This document shows positions 41,962 through 52,875 of a DNA stretch of 61,489 nt, one piece after another. The notes below the pieces were generated by a model. That model was not told where the DNA came from and ran no database searches. It saw only the letters and a list, made by a program, of their open reading frames with translations. Source of the DNA: Pseudomonadota bacterium (GTDB lineage: Bacteria > Chloroflexota > UBA6077 > JAJPHF01); assembly GCA_021325365.1 (NCBI GenBank), contig JAJPHF010000012.1, positions 1-61,489 of the forward strand. Direction: 5' to 3'. The translations under genes and the position numbers were made by a program. Every line of letters starts with the position of its first letter. Position 1 is the stretch's first letter.

Positions 41962-42657
41962 CTACTGCATCAGGACCAGCTTCTTGATGTCGCCGATGGC
42001 CTTCGTGATGTCGATGTCGCGCGGACAGGCATCCACGCAGTTGAACACCGTGCGGCAGCGCCAGACGCCCTCGCGCTGGTTCAGCACCGCCAGCCGCTCG
42101 CTGGTGCCCTGGTCGCGGCTGTCGAAAATGAAGCGGTGCGCCTGCACGATCGTCGCGGGGCCGACGAACTGGCTGTTGGTCCAGAAGGGCGGGCAGGCCC
42201 CCGTGCACGCGCCGCAGAGGATGCACTTCGTCGTGTCGTCGTACACGGCGCGCTCCTCGGGGCTCTGCAGGCGCTCGCCGTGCTCGGGCGGCGGCTCGTC
42301 GTTGATGAGGTAGGGCTTCACCGAGCGATACTTGGCGAAGAACGGCTCCATGTCCACGACGAGGTCCTTGATGACGTTGAACCCCCGCAGCGGCTCGAGC
42401 TGGATCTTCGCGCCCACGTTGCGAATCAGCTCTTTGCACGCCAGCCGGTTACGCCCGTTGATCACCATCGCGTCGGAGCCGCAGACCCCGTGGGCGCAGG
42501 AGCGCCGGTAGGTGAGCGAGCCGTCCTGGTACCACTTCGCCTTGTTCAGCGCGTCGAGGATGCGCTCCATCGGGTCCGCCTCGACGTCGAACTCCTGCCA
42601 GTACGGCTTGGGGCTCTTGTCCGGATCGTAGCGCCGGATCTTCAGATGTACTTGCAT
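41962..42657 (-). CDS. sdhB: succinate dehydrogenase iron-sulfur subunit (complex 1)
   Basis: A 231-residue SdhB. The [2Fe-2S] site is CAHGVCGSDAMVINGRNRLA followed by Cys, with Asp as third ligand as in several SdhB proteins. [4Fe-4S]/[3Fe-4S] motifs are CILCGACTGACPPFW and CRTVFNCVDACPRDIDI. It passes electrons from SdhA to the quinone site. The ATG at 42657 lies eight bases after the sdhA1 stop. It is the last gene of the nested sdh array. Confidence 0.95.
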   Translation of the reverse strand: MQVHLKIRRYDPDKSPKPYWQEFDVEADPMERILDALNKAKWYQDGSLTYRRSCAHGVCGSDAMVINGRNRLACKELIRNVGAKIQLEPLRGFNVIKDLVVDMEPFFAKYRSVKPYLINDEPPPEHGERLQSPEERAVYDDTTKCILCGACTGACPPFWTNSQFVGPATIVQAHRFIFDSRDQGTSERLAVLNQREGVWRCRTVFNCVDACPRDIDITKAIGDIKKLVLMQ

Positions 42658-42665
42658 GGGGGCTC

Positions 42666-44427
<1,762 letters not shown>

Positions 44428-44438
<11 letters not shown>

Positions 44439-44787
44439 CCAGCTGTCTCCGCGGTTCGTAGTCGAGGTAGCGCAGCACCGAGTGGTTCCGGATGCCGGAA
44501 AACCACTTGTTGCGGAAGTCGCGGGCATCGGGCGAGCGCAGCCAGGTCCGAAACTGCTCGACGCAGCGTTGGTCGGGCCAAAAGGCCTCGTTCAAGTAGC
44601 GGGGGCGGTTGTGAACCGCCTTGCCACTGTCGTAGTCACCCTCGATGCCGTCCAGGAACCGCCAGGTCTTGCGCTCCACGCAGCCGAAGCGGCGCGAGTG
44701 CTCCCACAGCATGCCGTCCAGCCACTCGATGAAGCTCGGCTCCTCGGTGCCCGGGCGAACGTCGAACACGTGAACGGTGCGCAACAT
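44428..44787 (-). CDS. small protein coupled to sdhA1, possible dimeric alpha/beta barrel
   Basis: A 119-residue soluble protein (MLRTVHVFDVRPGTEEPSFI, WLRSPDARDFRNKWFSGIRN). Alternating strands and helices suggest the antibiotic-monooxygenase/EthD-like dimeric alpha/beta barrel fold, but I cannot assign a family. The ATG at 44787 follows GGGAGGAGCACA. Its 3' end overlaps the sdhA1 GTG, so translation is coupled. A role in complex II assembly or regulation is a guess from position. Confidence 0.75.
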
Positions 44788-44941
44788 TGTGCTCCTCCCG
44801 CGTCACGCCGACCTACCGGCCGGCGCCGAACGGCCGCGCGCGGAATGGAGCAGGGCCACCCCCTAGCTCCATTGTACAACGCGCCGCCCCGCCTACTCGT
44901 GCGACGCCCTGCGTTAGCTCAGGATCGTGGGACGGCCTGAT

Positions 44942-45670
44942 CTATCGGCCGGCGAGCCTGCGGATCACGAAGCGCACCGGGTCCCAATAGTCGTCCGCGA
45001 CGCGTTCCTTGAGGGGGATGATGGCGTTGTCGGTGATGTGGATGTGCTCGGGGCAGATCTCCTCGCAACACTTAGTGATGTTGCAGTAACCGATGCCGCC
45101 GGCGCCGCGCAGCAGCGCGGTGCGCGAGCCTGTGTCCATCGGGTGCATCTCCAGCGCCGCGATCTTGATCATGAAGCGCGGCCCGAAGTACGACTCCCGC
45201 CCGTTGTGGTCACGTAGCACGTGGCAGACGTTCTGGCACAGGAAGCACTCGATGCACTTCCGGAACTCCTGCGCGCGATTCACGTCCGGCTGGAACATGG
45301 TGAAGGCGGCCTCGCCGTCGGCGGGCTTGAAGGCCGGGATCTGCCGCGCCACCTGGTAGTTGTAGGAGACGTCCGTCACGAGATCCTTGATCACCGGGAA
45401 CGCCCGCATGGGGCGCACGGTGATCTCGCCGCCGTACTCGTCCAGCCGCGTCTTGCACATCAGCCGCGGCCGCCCGTTGATCTCGGCGCTGCACGACCCA
45501 CAGCGGGCCGCCTTGCAGTTCCAGCGGCACGCCAGATCGCCGTCGTAGTGCGCCTGGATGTAGTGGATCGCGTCGAGCACGACCATCCCGGTGACGAGCG
45601 GCACCGTGTAGGCTTTCTCGCCGCCGCCGTTCCGGTCGCCGCGGAAGACGTTCAGTACTACTTCGGCCAT
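44942..45670 (-). CDS. fumarate reductase/succinate dehydrogenase iron-sulfur subunit (complex 2)
   Basis: A 242-residue SdhB/FrdB with a full set of cluster cysteines: CRWNCKAARCGSCSAEINGR (four-Cys [2Fe-2S] site), CIECFLCQNVCHVLRDH and CNITKCCEEICPEHIHITD. It differs clearly from the sdhB at 41962 (Cys instead of Asp in the first site). It pairs with the flavoprotein at 45789. The ATG at 45670 follows GAGAGAGGCAGC. Confidence 0.94.
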   Translation of the reverse strand: MAEVVLNVFRGDRNGGGEKAYTVPLVTGMVVLDAIHYIQAHYDGDLACRWNCKAARCGSCSAEINGRPRLMCKTRLDEYGGEITVRPMRAFPVIKDLVTDVSYNYQVARQIPAFKPADGEAAFTMFQPDVNRAQEFRKCIECFLCQNVCHVLRDHNGRESYFGPRFMIKIAALEMHPMDTGSRTALLRGAGGIGYCNITKCCEEICPEHIHITDNAIIPLKERVADDYWDPVRFVIRRLAGR

Positions 45671-45735
45671 GCTGCCTCTCTCCGCACCCGGGCGACCGCG
45701 GGGCGGCCTGGCCCCGCAGCCGCTGCCTCATATCG

Positions 45736-45767
45736 GCCGGGCGGCAGGGGACGAGCCCCTGCCCTAC
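45736..45767 (+). repeat. dispersed hairpin element, copy 4
   Basis: Same element as at 20958, 21026 and 21474, here between the sdhA2 stop and the sdhB2 start, with an uninterrupted CAGGGG-ACGAG-CCCCTG hairpin. Confidence 0.75.
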
Positions 45768-45788
45768 GTTCCCTTGCCGCGGGCGAGC

Positions 45789-47510
45789 TTACTTCGCGGC
45801 TAACAGCGCGGCGAGGTCGTCGCGCATGGGCGGGATCGGCGCCGTGCTCACCTCCATCGCGCCGCTCGCCGCCTTGCGCGTGATGAAGTTCACGCGACCC
45901 AGGTCGGGGTCCTGGTCCGGGCAGTCCAGCCGCCAGTGACCGCCGCGGCTCTCCGTGCGCGCGAGGGCCGAGCGGATGATCCCCTCGCAGACCATCAGCA
46001 TGAAGGGCACGTCCATCGACATGTGCCAGCCCGGGTTGAACAGCCGCGAGCCCGTGACGCTCATGTTCGCGGCGCGTTCCTGCAGGTCGAGAATCTGCTG
46101 CAGCCCCTGCTCGAGCTGCTCGCCTGTCCGCGCGATGCCGGCCAGGTTCTGCATGGTGTCCTGCAGCGCCTCGTGGAGCAGGTACGGGTTCTCGCCGCCC
46201 TCGCGCTCGAACGGCTGCACCACGCGCCGGCTCTCGGCCTCCACCTCGGCATCGTTGACCTGCAGGTTGACCTCCAGCCCGCTCACGTAGGCGGCCGCCG
46301 CCTCGCCGGCGCGCTTGCCGAACACCAGCAGGTCGGAGAGCGAGTTGCCGCCCAGGCGGTTGGCGCCGTGTAGGCCCGCCGTGACCTCGCCGGCGCCGAA
46401 GAGGCCGGCCAGCGAGGTCGCGCCCGTCTCGGGGTGAACCCGGACGCCGCCCATCGCGTAGTGGATGGTCGGGCCAACCTCCATCTTCTCGCGGGTGATG
46501 TCCACGTCGGCGAGCGAGAGGAACTGGTCGTACATGCTGGGCAGCTTCTGCTTGATGAAGTCGGCGCCGCGGTGCGTGATGTCGAGGTAGGCGCCGCCGT
46601 GCTCCGTGCCCCGCCCCTCCTGCACCTCGCGATAGATGGAGCGCGCGACCACGTCGCGTGACGACAGGTCCTTCTTCACCGGGTCGTAGCGCTCCATGAA
46701 GCGCTCGCCCGCGGTGTTTAGCAGGATGCCTCCCTCGCCGCGCACGCCCTCCGTCACCAGGATGCCGCGCACGCCCGGCGGCCAGACCATCCCCGTGGGG
46801 TGGAACTGGACCATCTCCATGTCCATCAGCTCGGCGCCCGCCTCGTAGGCCATCGCCACCCCGTCGCCCGTGCACTCCCACGAGTTCGACGTGACCTTGT
46901 AGATGCGTCCCCAGCCGCCCGTGGCGAGCACGATCGCCTTCGCGTGGAAGACCACGAAGCGGCCGTCCTCGCGCTTGTAGCCGAAGGCGCCCGCCACGCG
47001 GTCGCCGTCTTTCAGGATGCGGGTGAGCGTGACCTCCTGGTGAACTTCCAGGCCCTGGTGGACGCCGCGGTCTTGCAGCGTGCGGATCAGCTCCAGCCCC
47101 GTGCGGTCGCCGACGTGGCAGAGCCGGCGCCAGGTGTGCGCGCCGAACGGCCGCTGCATGATCTTGCCCTCGGGCGTGCGGTCGAACAGCGCCCCCCAGC
47201 GCTCCAGCTCGTACACTCGGTCGGGCGCCTCCTTCGCGAACAGCTCGGCCATCCGCCAGTCGTTGATCATCTGGCCGCCGCGCATCGTGTCGCAGAAGTG
47301 CACCTGCCAGTTGTCGGCCGGATCCACGTTGCCCAGCGAGGCGGCGATCCCGCCCTCGGCCATGACCGTGTGCGCCTTGCCCAGGAGCGACTTGCTGACC
47401 AGGCCGACGCGGGCGCCGCCGGCGGACGCGGCGATCGCCGCCCGCAGCCCGGCCCCGCCCGCGCCGACGACCAGGACGTCGTAGTCGTGATTCTCGAACC
47501 GCTCTAGCAT
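45789..47510 (-). CDS. fumarate reductase/succinate dehydrogenase flavoprotein subunit (complex 2)
   Basis: A 573-residue flavoprotein: VLVVGAGGAGLRAAIAASAG, the flavinylated His in KAHTVMAEGGIAASLGN, FHPTGMVWPPGVRGILVTEG, HYAMGGVRVHPETGATSLAG and GANRLGGNSLSDLLVFGKRA. It resembles the Frd/Sdh1 branch rather than the paralogue at 42666. The ATG at 47510 shares a base with the stop of the membrane-anchor gene upstream (TGATG), showing tight coupling. Confidence 0.94.
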   Translation of the reverse strand: MLERFENHDYDVLVVGAGGAGLRAAIAASAGGARVGLVSKSLLGKAHTVMAEGGIAASLGNVDPADNWQVHFCDTMRGGQMINDWRMAELFAKEAPDRVYELERWGALFDRTPEGKIMQRPFGAHTWRRLCHVGDRTGLELIRTLQDRGVHQGLEVHQEVTLTRILKDGDRVAGAFGYKREDGRFVVFHAKAIVLATGGWGRIYKVTSNSWECTGDGVAMAYEAGAELMDMEMVQFHPTGMVWPPGVRGILVTEGVRGEGGILLNTAGERFMERYDPVKKDLSSRDVVARSIYREVQEGRGTEHGGAYLDITHRGADFIKQKLPSMYDQFLSLADVDITREKMEVGPTIHYAMGGVRVHPETGATSLAGLFGAGEVTAGLHGANRLGGNSLSDLLVFGKRAGEAAAAYVSGLEVNLQVNDAEVEAESRRVVQPFEREGGENPYLLHEALQDTMQNLAGIARTGEQLEQGLQQILDLQERAANMSVTGSRLFNPGWHMSMDVPFMLMVCEGIIRSALARTESRGGHWRLDCPDQDPDLGRVNFITRKAASGAMEVSTAPIPPMRDDLAALLAAK

Positions 47511-48286
47511 CAGTGCACCACCGGCAGGTGCTCGACGCCGGCGGCCAAGAACCGCACGTAGACGTCGGCGAATAGCACCGAAAACAGGCTCAGCCAGGCA
47601 TACAACCCGTGACGCCGATTCAGCTGGCTCAGCCGGCTCCAGAGGCCGTAGCGCGCCTGGCCCGCGGCGGCGCACGAGTAGCAGTCGACGTTGCCGCCGA
47701 GCAGGTGGCGGAGCGAGTGGCACGACACCGTGTACAGCGACAGGAGGACCACGTTGACGAGCAGGATCAGCGACCCGAGGCCCAGGTAGAAGCGGCCCTG
47801 CCAGATGAACGCCACGATCGCGTCGTACCACAGGAAGGCCAGCACGACGATGGACAGGTAGAGAAAGAACCGGTGCAGGTTGCTGAACACCCAGGGGAAG
47901 GCCGTCTCGCCGCGGTAGCCGCCCCGGCGTAGCTCGCGGACCGCGCAGGCCGGCGGGTCCCAGAAGAACGAGCGGTAGTAGGACTTGCGGTAGTAGTAGC
48001 AAGAGGCACGGAACAACAGGGGGATCCAGAGAATCCAGATCGCCGAGGAGATCGGCCCGGTCGTCCAGATCGCGGGCGAGTAGAACGGGGAGAGGTAGGG
48101 CCCGACCTCATACGCGTGTCCCTGGAACGCGGCCCACGTCGCGTAGAGGCCGAAGCCGGACAGAACCACGACGATGAGCGCCGGCTGGAGCCACCACGGG
48201 GCGCGGGGCGCGACCGGTTTCGCCCCAGCGGGCGGGGCGGCCACGGGCGCCACGTCGGGAGACGAAGTCACAACACTACTGGCCAT
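47510..48286 (-). CDS. membrane anchor of the second succinate dehydrogenase/fumarate reductase
   Basis: A 258-residue membrane protein with five or six helices (ALIVVVLSGFGLYATWAAFQ, FFLYLSIVVLAFLWYDAIVA, LILLVNVVLLSLYTVSCHSL) and conserved-looking His and Cys (SCHSLRHLLGGNVDCYSC). Size and position fit the single large anchor of actinobacterial Sdh1-type complexes, which carries haem or quinone sites. The assignment rests mainly on its coupling to sdhA2. The ATG at 48286 has AGGAG nine bases upstream. Confidence 0.8.
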   Translation of the reverse strand: MASSVVTSSPDVAPVAAPPAGAKPVAPRAPWWLQPALIVVVLSGFGLYATWAAFQGHAYEVGPYLSPFYSPAIWTTGPISSAIWILWIPLLFRASCYYYRKSYYRSFFWDPPACAVRELRRGGYRGETAFPWVFSNLHRFFLYLSIVVLAFLWYDAIVAFIWQGRFYLGLGSLILLVNVVLLSLYTVSCHSLRHLLGGNVDCYSCAAAGQARYGLWSRLSQLNRRHGLYAWLSLFSVLFADVYVRFLAAGVEHLPVVH

Positions 48287-48523
48287 CCTCCTCGACTCCT
48301 GTTCTCCGCGGGCCTCACGCTCTCCTCGCGGCCAGGCCCACGGGCACACGCCATCCTACGCCGACTCCTTTCCGACGGATTTTCCCCTATGCGGGATGTG
48401 CGCATCGTAGCACAGCCGCGCCCCGGCGAATAGCCCCCGGGGCAGGCGAATATCACCGGCGAGGATGACGCCGGTCGGAGGGCGCGCGGCAGCGCTAGCC
48501 GGGAAGCCAGCGGTGCGGTGCGG

Positions 48524-48922
48524 TTACGCCGGGCGCGGCACGGGGGTGAAGGTGAAGAGGACGAGGGAGCCGAGCGCCAGGAAGATGAAGGCGATGACCC
48601 ACAGCGCAGCCAAGGAGACCGCGTGCCAGCCGCGCGAGCGGACGTGGTCGTCCACGACCCAGCGCATGCCGTTCATACCGTGCAGCAGCGCCAGCACCAG
48701 CACGATCCAGTCGTAGGTGCGCCAGAACGGTGTGGCCAGCCGGTCCGCCACCCAGTAGTAGTTGATCGTGTCCACGCTGTTGATGACGTGCATAATGGCC
48801 ACATGGCCGAGCACCATGATGAGCAGCACCACGCCCGAGACGCGCATGAAGAACCACGAGTAGACCTCGAAGCTCGTCTGTGGGCGCGCCCGGTTCGCGT
48901 ACGCGTTGGTGACTATGCTCAT
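48524..48922 (-). CDS. sdhD: succinate dehydrogenase membrane anchor subunit SdhD
   Basis: A 132-residue protein with three helices: SGVVLLIMVLGHVAIMHVIN, YDWIVLVLALLHGMNGMRWV and VSLAALWVIAFIFLALGSLV. Histidines at helix ends (GHVAIMH, LLHGMNG) are haem b and quinone-site candidates. It pairs with SdhC immediately upstream, about 95 bases away, and would anchor SdhA1/SdhB1. A 237-base gap separates it from the second anchor gene. Confidence 0.88.
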   Translation of the reverse strand: MSIVTNAYANRARPQTSFEVYSWFFMRVSGVVLLIMVLGHVAIMHVINSVDTINYYWVADRLATPFWRTYDWIVLVLALLHGMNGMRWVVDDHVRSRGWHAVSLAALWVIAFIFLALGSLVLFTFTPVPRPA

Positions 48923-49016
48923 CGACCCGCCCCCTCACGCGGCCTGACTATGCGCTCGGCCCGGGATAGTGTGTAAGTGGCGAAGCCAAACAGACCCACC
49001 ATCCTGGGCCGGCAGC

Positions 49017-49391
49017 TTAGAACAGGCGACTCGCCATGATGGCGGCCACCGGCAGGAACAGGACCGCCGTCCCCGCCACGCTGGCCCAGAAGAGCTGCTT
49101 GTGATACTTCGTGCCGGCGTCCCAGAAATCCACCAGGATGACGCGCACGCCGTTGACCGAGTGGTACACGACGGCGAAGACGAGCGCGATCTCGCCGAGC
49201 TTGAAGAAGGGCATGCGATACAGGTTCAGCGCGTGCTCGTAAGCGTCTGGCCCCAGACCGATAAGCGCCGTATCGATGATGTGTGCCAGCAGGAACAGCA
49301 GCACGCCCACGCCGGTGATGCGATGCAGCAGCCACGCCCAGGCGCCGGTCTGGCTGCGCAAGATCGCGCCGACGAACGTCAGGTAGTTCAT
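49017..49391 (-). CDS. sdhC: succinate dehydrogenase cytochrome b subunit SdhC
   Basis: A 124-residue three-helix protein with the SdhC signatures: WLLHRITGVGVLLFLLAHII at the first helix and ALVFAVVYHSVNGVRVILVD with the haem His. The ATG at 49391 follows GAGGAGAT. It is the first gene of the array that ends with sdhB1, 7.4 kb downstream. Confidence 0.9.
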   Translation of the reverse strand: MNYLTFVGAILRSQTGAWAWLLHRITGVGVLLFLLAHIIDTALIGLGPDAYEHALNLYRMPFFKLGEIALVFAVVYHSVNGVRVILVDFWDAGTKYHKQLFWASVAGTAVLFLPVAAIMASRLF

Positions 49392-49524
49392 TCGCACTGA
49401 TCTCCTCGAGGCGGCCGTCGCGCCGGAGAGGCGTGAGCGTGCGGACGCCGAGGTCTGGCGAGCGCGAGGGATTGTCAGTAGCACCGGCCGGCTGCACCAC
49501 GGTCCGAAGCGCGGCCGCCGAGCC

Positions 49525-49530
49525 ATTATA
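49525..49530 (-). promoter_or_regulatory. -10 box of the sdh array
   Basis: Consensus TATAAT on the minus strand, 134 bases before the sdhC start, with no clear -35. It is the only AT-rich promoter-like spot upstream of sdhC. Confidence 0.5.
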
Positions 49531-49639
49531 GCGCATGCCGGCGCCGATCCCGGCCGGCCCGCCAACCGGGAGCCCCTGACGCGCCGGCAGCCCAGACTGT
49601 CGCACTGGCCTCGGGGAACCGGCGTCACGCACCGTACGC

Positions 49640-49673
49640 GCGCCGCGGGGGCCGCGCGCGGCCCCCGCGGCGC
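49640..49673. repeat. 34-base perfect palindrome
   Basis: Bases 49640-49656 and 49657-49673 are exact reverse complements with no spacer, all G/C. It lies between divergent promoters, so it could act as a structured DNA element or a bidirectional barrier to read-through. Confidence 0.8.
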
Positions 49674-49779
49674 CGCCCCAGCGGGTTGCGCGGTGACGAG
49701 TGGCGGCGAAACCGCGTAGAATGGACGGCTGCCCGACGAGCGGCCGGGCGGCGGTATCGAGCGGGGAGCGCATACCGAC

Positions 49780-50508
49780 ATGGGAGAGCGAGCGGACGGC
49801 TGGCCAGCCGCGGCCGCGTGGCAGGCGTGGGCGGCGCAAGTGGGCATTGGTGCGGTACTGGGGCTGCTGCTGGTCGGCGGGGTCTTCGTGATCGAGCTAG
49901 CAGCGGGCTGGCTGATCGTGCGCGGCGTCGCCGCGGGCGCGCTGATCGCGCTCGCGGTCGGGCTGGGGCGCGCGATCGCCGTGGCGGTCGTCGAAGAGGC
50001 GGTCTTCCGCGGCGCCCTGCTCGGCTACCTCCAGCGCCCGCTGGGCAGCGCGGGCGCGGCGGCTGTCTCGTCGGTCGCCTTCGCGCTCGCCCACGCCTGG
50101 AACACGAACGCCACGCCCCTCGCCATCGCCAATCTCGTCGTCGCCGGCGTGCTCTTCGCGCTCGCTTGCCTCGTCGCCCGCGGCAGCGCCGTGTCGTTCG
50201 CGGCCGAGGAGGCGAAGGCCCGGGGCATCGGGCAGCTAGCCTACGCGCTTGGGCGCGGACTGCCGCTGCCCGTGGGGATCCACGCCGCCTGGAACTTCTT
50301 CGAGGGGTCCGCGTTCGGGCTCCCAGTGAGCGGCTCGCCGCGCGATAGCCTGCTGGCCGTGAGCGTGAGTGGCCCGGACCTGCTCACCGGCGGCGCCTTC
50401 GGCCCCGAAGGCGGCCTGCTCGGACTCGGCGCGACGATCGTCGTCGGGCTCATGCTGTGGGCGGTGCGGGGACGCGTGCCACGCGCCGCGCCGCTAACCG
50501 CTCTCTAG
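49780..50508 (+). CDS. CPBP/CAAX-type intramembrane metalloprotease
   Basis: A 242-residue membrane protein of the CPBP (Abi/Rce1-like) family. The glutamate pair motif is VVEEAVFRGALLGYLQ near residue 70, the first His motif VAFALAHAWNTN, and the third GIHAAWNFFEGSAFG. These form the metal site in the membrane. Roles in the family include peptide processing and immunity to self-toxins; the target is unknown. The ATG at 49780 has a poor ribosome site. Confidence 0.9.
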   Translation: MGERADGWPAAAAWQAWAAQVGIGAVLGLLLVGGVFVIELAAGWLIVRGVAAGALIALAVGLGRAIAVAVVEEAVFRGALLGYLQRPLGSAGAAAVSSVAFALAHAWNTNATPLAIANLVVAGVLFALACLVARGSAVSFAAEEAKARGIGQLAYALGRGLPLPVGIHAAWNFFEGSAFGLPVSGSPRDSLLAVSVSGPDLLTGGAFGPEGGLLGLGATIVVGLMLWAVRGRVPRAAPLTAL

Positions 50509-50598
50509 CAAGCGGCACGCCCGCCTGCGAGCGGCGGCTCAGCGCCGCGCTTCCTGGCAAGAGCGGGCCAGGCTACCGCCCACCCGAACCGTGCGCGG

Positions 50599-50928
50599 CT
50601 ACTTCTCGACGGGATAACCGAGCTGGCGCCAGGCGGCCATCCCGCCCTCGAGGTTGTAGACGTGCTCCAGCCCGAGGCTCGCGGCGTACTCACAGGCCAC
50701 GGCGCTGCGCTGCCCCATCTCGCAGTAGAACAGCACGTTGTCCTCGGTGAGCGCCCCCGGCTGCTGCATCAGCTTCCCGAGCGGCAGCAGCGTGGCGTTC
50801 GCCAGATGGTCGCGCTCCCACTCGTTCGGCTCGCGGACGTCCACGAGCTTCACCGTGCCCTGATCGATGAGCTTCTTCGCCTCTTCCGCGCTGATGCGCG
50901 CGAATGGCTCTAGCTCCTGCTCGTCCAT
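50599..50928 (-). CDS. single-domain rhodanese
   Basis: A 109-residue rhodanese (sulfurtransferase) domain: KLVDVREPNEWERDHLANAT, the active-site loop LFYCEMGQRSAVACEYAASL with catalytic Cys near residue 71, and the final helix YNLEGGMAAWRQLGYPVEK. It moves sulfane sulfur or acts in redox signalling. The ATG at 50928 follows GCAGGAGGAGCG. It converges with the CPBP gene. Confidence 0.92.
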   Translation of the reverse strand: MDEQELEPFARISAEEAKKLIDQGTVKLVDVREPNEWERDHLANATLLPLGKLMQQPGALTEDNVLFYCEMGQRSAVACEYAASLGLEHVYNLEGGMAAWRQLGYPVEK

Positions 50929-51007
50929 CGCTCCTCCTGCTGCCGGCGCGCGGCCGCGCACCGTCTCGCGGCGCGGGTCTCCCCGACCCGCGGCCGGCGC
51001 TGTCAGA

Positions 51008-51244
51008 TTATAGGGGCGCCAGCGGACCGGCCCGCGCGCGCCCCTGCTCGGTCAGCTTGATGACGCGCTCGTCGCCCACGACGCGCACCGTAATCAGGCC
51101 CGCGTCGGCCATCGCGCGGAGGATGGCCGAGCCAAACTCGACGGCCTGGGGCGGCGGCAGCCAACGGATCAGGTCGCTCTCGGGCAACGTCCCCCAGCGC
51201 ACCAGCACACGCAGGATGGCCGACTCGAGGGCGGCGTCGTTCAC
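51008..51244 (-). CDS. small winged-helix-like protein
   Basis: A 78-residue protein: ALESAILRVLVRWGTLPESD, then FGSAILRAMADAGLITVRVV and a beta wing (DERVIKLTEQGRA). The pattern fits a minimal winged helix, perhaps a DNA-binding regulator. It starts with GTG at 51244 and lies upstream of the rhodanese gene on the same strand, with 79 bases between them. No family is recognised. Confidence 0.6.
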   Translation of the reverse strand: MNDAALESAILRVLVRWGTLPESDLIRWLPPPQAVEFGSAILRAMADAGLITVRVVGDERVIKLTEQGRARAGPLAPL

Positions 51245-51320
51245 TGGGGTTCCTCAAGCTCGGCGAGCCGCCGCGGGTGCTCGCCCGCCTGCAGCAGGGG
51301 CTAGCGAGCGGCAGTCGAAA

Positions 51321-52787
51321 CTATAGCACACGCGGCCGCGCAGGGCTCCCCGCGGCCACGGCGGCGTCGGGTGCCGCGGCCCGCTCGCCGCTCTCGGGCA
51401 ACGTGGCCGCCAGCCAGAGCAGCGCGGCATAGCACCAGAACAGCGCCAGCGAGTGCGGAAAGCGGAAGAAGTAATGATCGAACAGGCCGGAGGTCAGCGC
51501 CGCGGCCAGGCAGGCCTGAAGCCCGAGCGCGAGCCCCTGATTGCGGGGCTGCTGCAGCGCGACCAGCCCGCGCAGGCTGCCCACCAGCAGGAGCGCGACG
51601 ATGCCCAGGAACACCGCCAGGCCCAGGAGCCCCATCTCCTCCGCGATGAGCAGGTACAGGCTGGAGACCCCCAGGAAGAGCTGCACGTTGGGGCCGCTGC
51701 CGAAGCCAACGCCGAACCACGGATACTGGCTGATCAGCTGCGTCGCCGTGGAGTATTCGACGAGGCGCATCGCGGTGGCGGGGTCGCGGCCGCCGAAGGC
51801 TTCCAGAAACCGAGTGAGCACGGCGTTGCCCTGCGGCGCCGCGGCGAGCGCCAGCCCGGCCACCGCCGCCACGACCCACGCGCGCCGATAGCGGAACGTG
51901 GCGAGATAGAGCACGCCCACCGCCAGCCCAACCCACGCCGCCCGCGAGTAGCTGAGCCCCAGGCCGACGATCTGGACCGCGGCGAGGATGGCGAGCAGCG
52001 GCCGGGGCAGGACACGCCGCGGCGCCAGCGCCTGCGCAACGGTCAGCACCGCGCTCATCATCAGCAGGCCGCCCAGCAGGTTGGGGTCGATGCTCGTGCC
52101 GATCGCGCGCAGCGTGTCCGTGTCCGGGATCGTCCGGAGAACCTCCGGCCCGCTCGGATAGCCCAGTGGCCGCAGGGCGGACAGGACCTGGACCGCGGTA
52201 GTGCGCGGTACGAAATAGAGCGCGACGGCGATGACTGCGGCCCCCGCGCCGCCGAGGATCAGCGCCCGCGCGAGCTGCTCCACCTGCGGCCGCGTGCGCA
52301 CCACGTTCAAGATCGTGAAATAGAGGAGCACGCTGTTCACGAGCTTGAGAAAGTAGCGGACGAGCTCAGCCGACAGGGCGAAGCTCGTGCCCACGACAAA
52401 CGACACCGTGGCAAGCCCGATGAACAAGACGAGCGGCGCGTTCAACGGCGAGGCTACCAGGGCGCGGCGCTCGCGCAGCAAGGTCAGCAGAGTCACGAGC
52501 AGCGCCACCGTCAGCGTGGCGTCGAGGAAGGTCAGCTGAACGCCGAGCCGCAGCGGGATCACCCCGAAGGGCAGCAGCGAGATCACCGCCACGCACCCGA
52601 GCAGCGCCACCTGCGGACTGCGCAGCATGGCGGTGGCCGCGACCGCCCCACAGAGCGCGGCGAAGAGCACGAGCGGCGAGGCCGCCACCAGCGCGACGCC
52701 GCCCAGCGCGCCGGTCGCCACCGCCAGCAGCGCGAGCGGCGGGGGCGCCAGGCGCGGCCAGCGCGCGACCACGCTTCGTGCCAGCAT
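51321..52787 (-). CDS. O-antigen ligase/polymerase-like membrane protein
   Basis: A 488-residue protein with about 12 helices, of the Wzy/WaaL (PF04932-like) family. The key region GLGLSYSRAAWVGLAVGVLY and the large outer loop with YPWFGVGFGSGPNVQLFLG match the family's Arg and Wzy_C motifs. It would polymerise or ligate lipid-linked glycans at the outer face of the membrane. It stands alone; no other glycan genes lie next to it, though the GT-C-like protein at 32359 could be related in function. Confidence 0.88.
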   Translation of the reverse strand: MLARSVVARWPRLAPPPLALLAVATGALGGVALVAASPLVLFAALCGAVAATAMLRSPQVALLGCVAVISLLPFGVIPLRLGVQLTFLDATLTVALLVTLLTLLRERRALVASPLNAPLVLFIGLATVSFVVGTSFALSAELVRYFLKLVNSVLLYFTILNVVRTRPQVEQLARALILGGAGAAVIAVALYFVPRTTAVQVLSALRPLGYPSGPEVLRTIPDTDTLRAIGTSIDPNLLGGLLMMSAVLTVAQALAPRRVLPRPLLAILAAVQIVGLGLSYSRAAWVGLAVGVLYLATFRYRRAWVVAAVAGLALAAAPQGNAVLTRFLEAFGGRDPATAMRLVEYSTATQLISQYPWFGVGFGSGPNVQLFLGVSSLYLLIAEEMGLLGLAVFLGIVALLLVGSLRGLVALQQPRNQGLALGLQACLAAALTSGLFDHYFFRFPHSLALFWCYAALLWLAATLPESGERAAAPDAAVAAGSPARPRVL

Positions 52788-52875
52788 GCGCTAGCGTGCC
52801 TCCCGTCCGCCGGTAGATGGACCGCGGGCGCCAGCCCGCGCGCGCGAACGGCGCAGTAGCTGGATGGTAGCCAAG

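Larger units (their letters stand above)
49392..49779. other. 388-base divergent intergenic region
   Basis: Between sdhC (minus) and the CPBP gene (plus). It holds a TATAAT facing sdhC (49525-49530) and a 34-base perfect palindrome (49640-49673). A possible plus-strand -10 (TAGAAT, 49716-49721) faces the CPBP gene. Confidence 0.5.
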
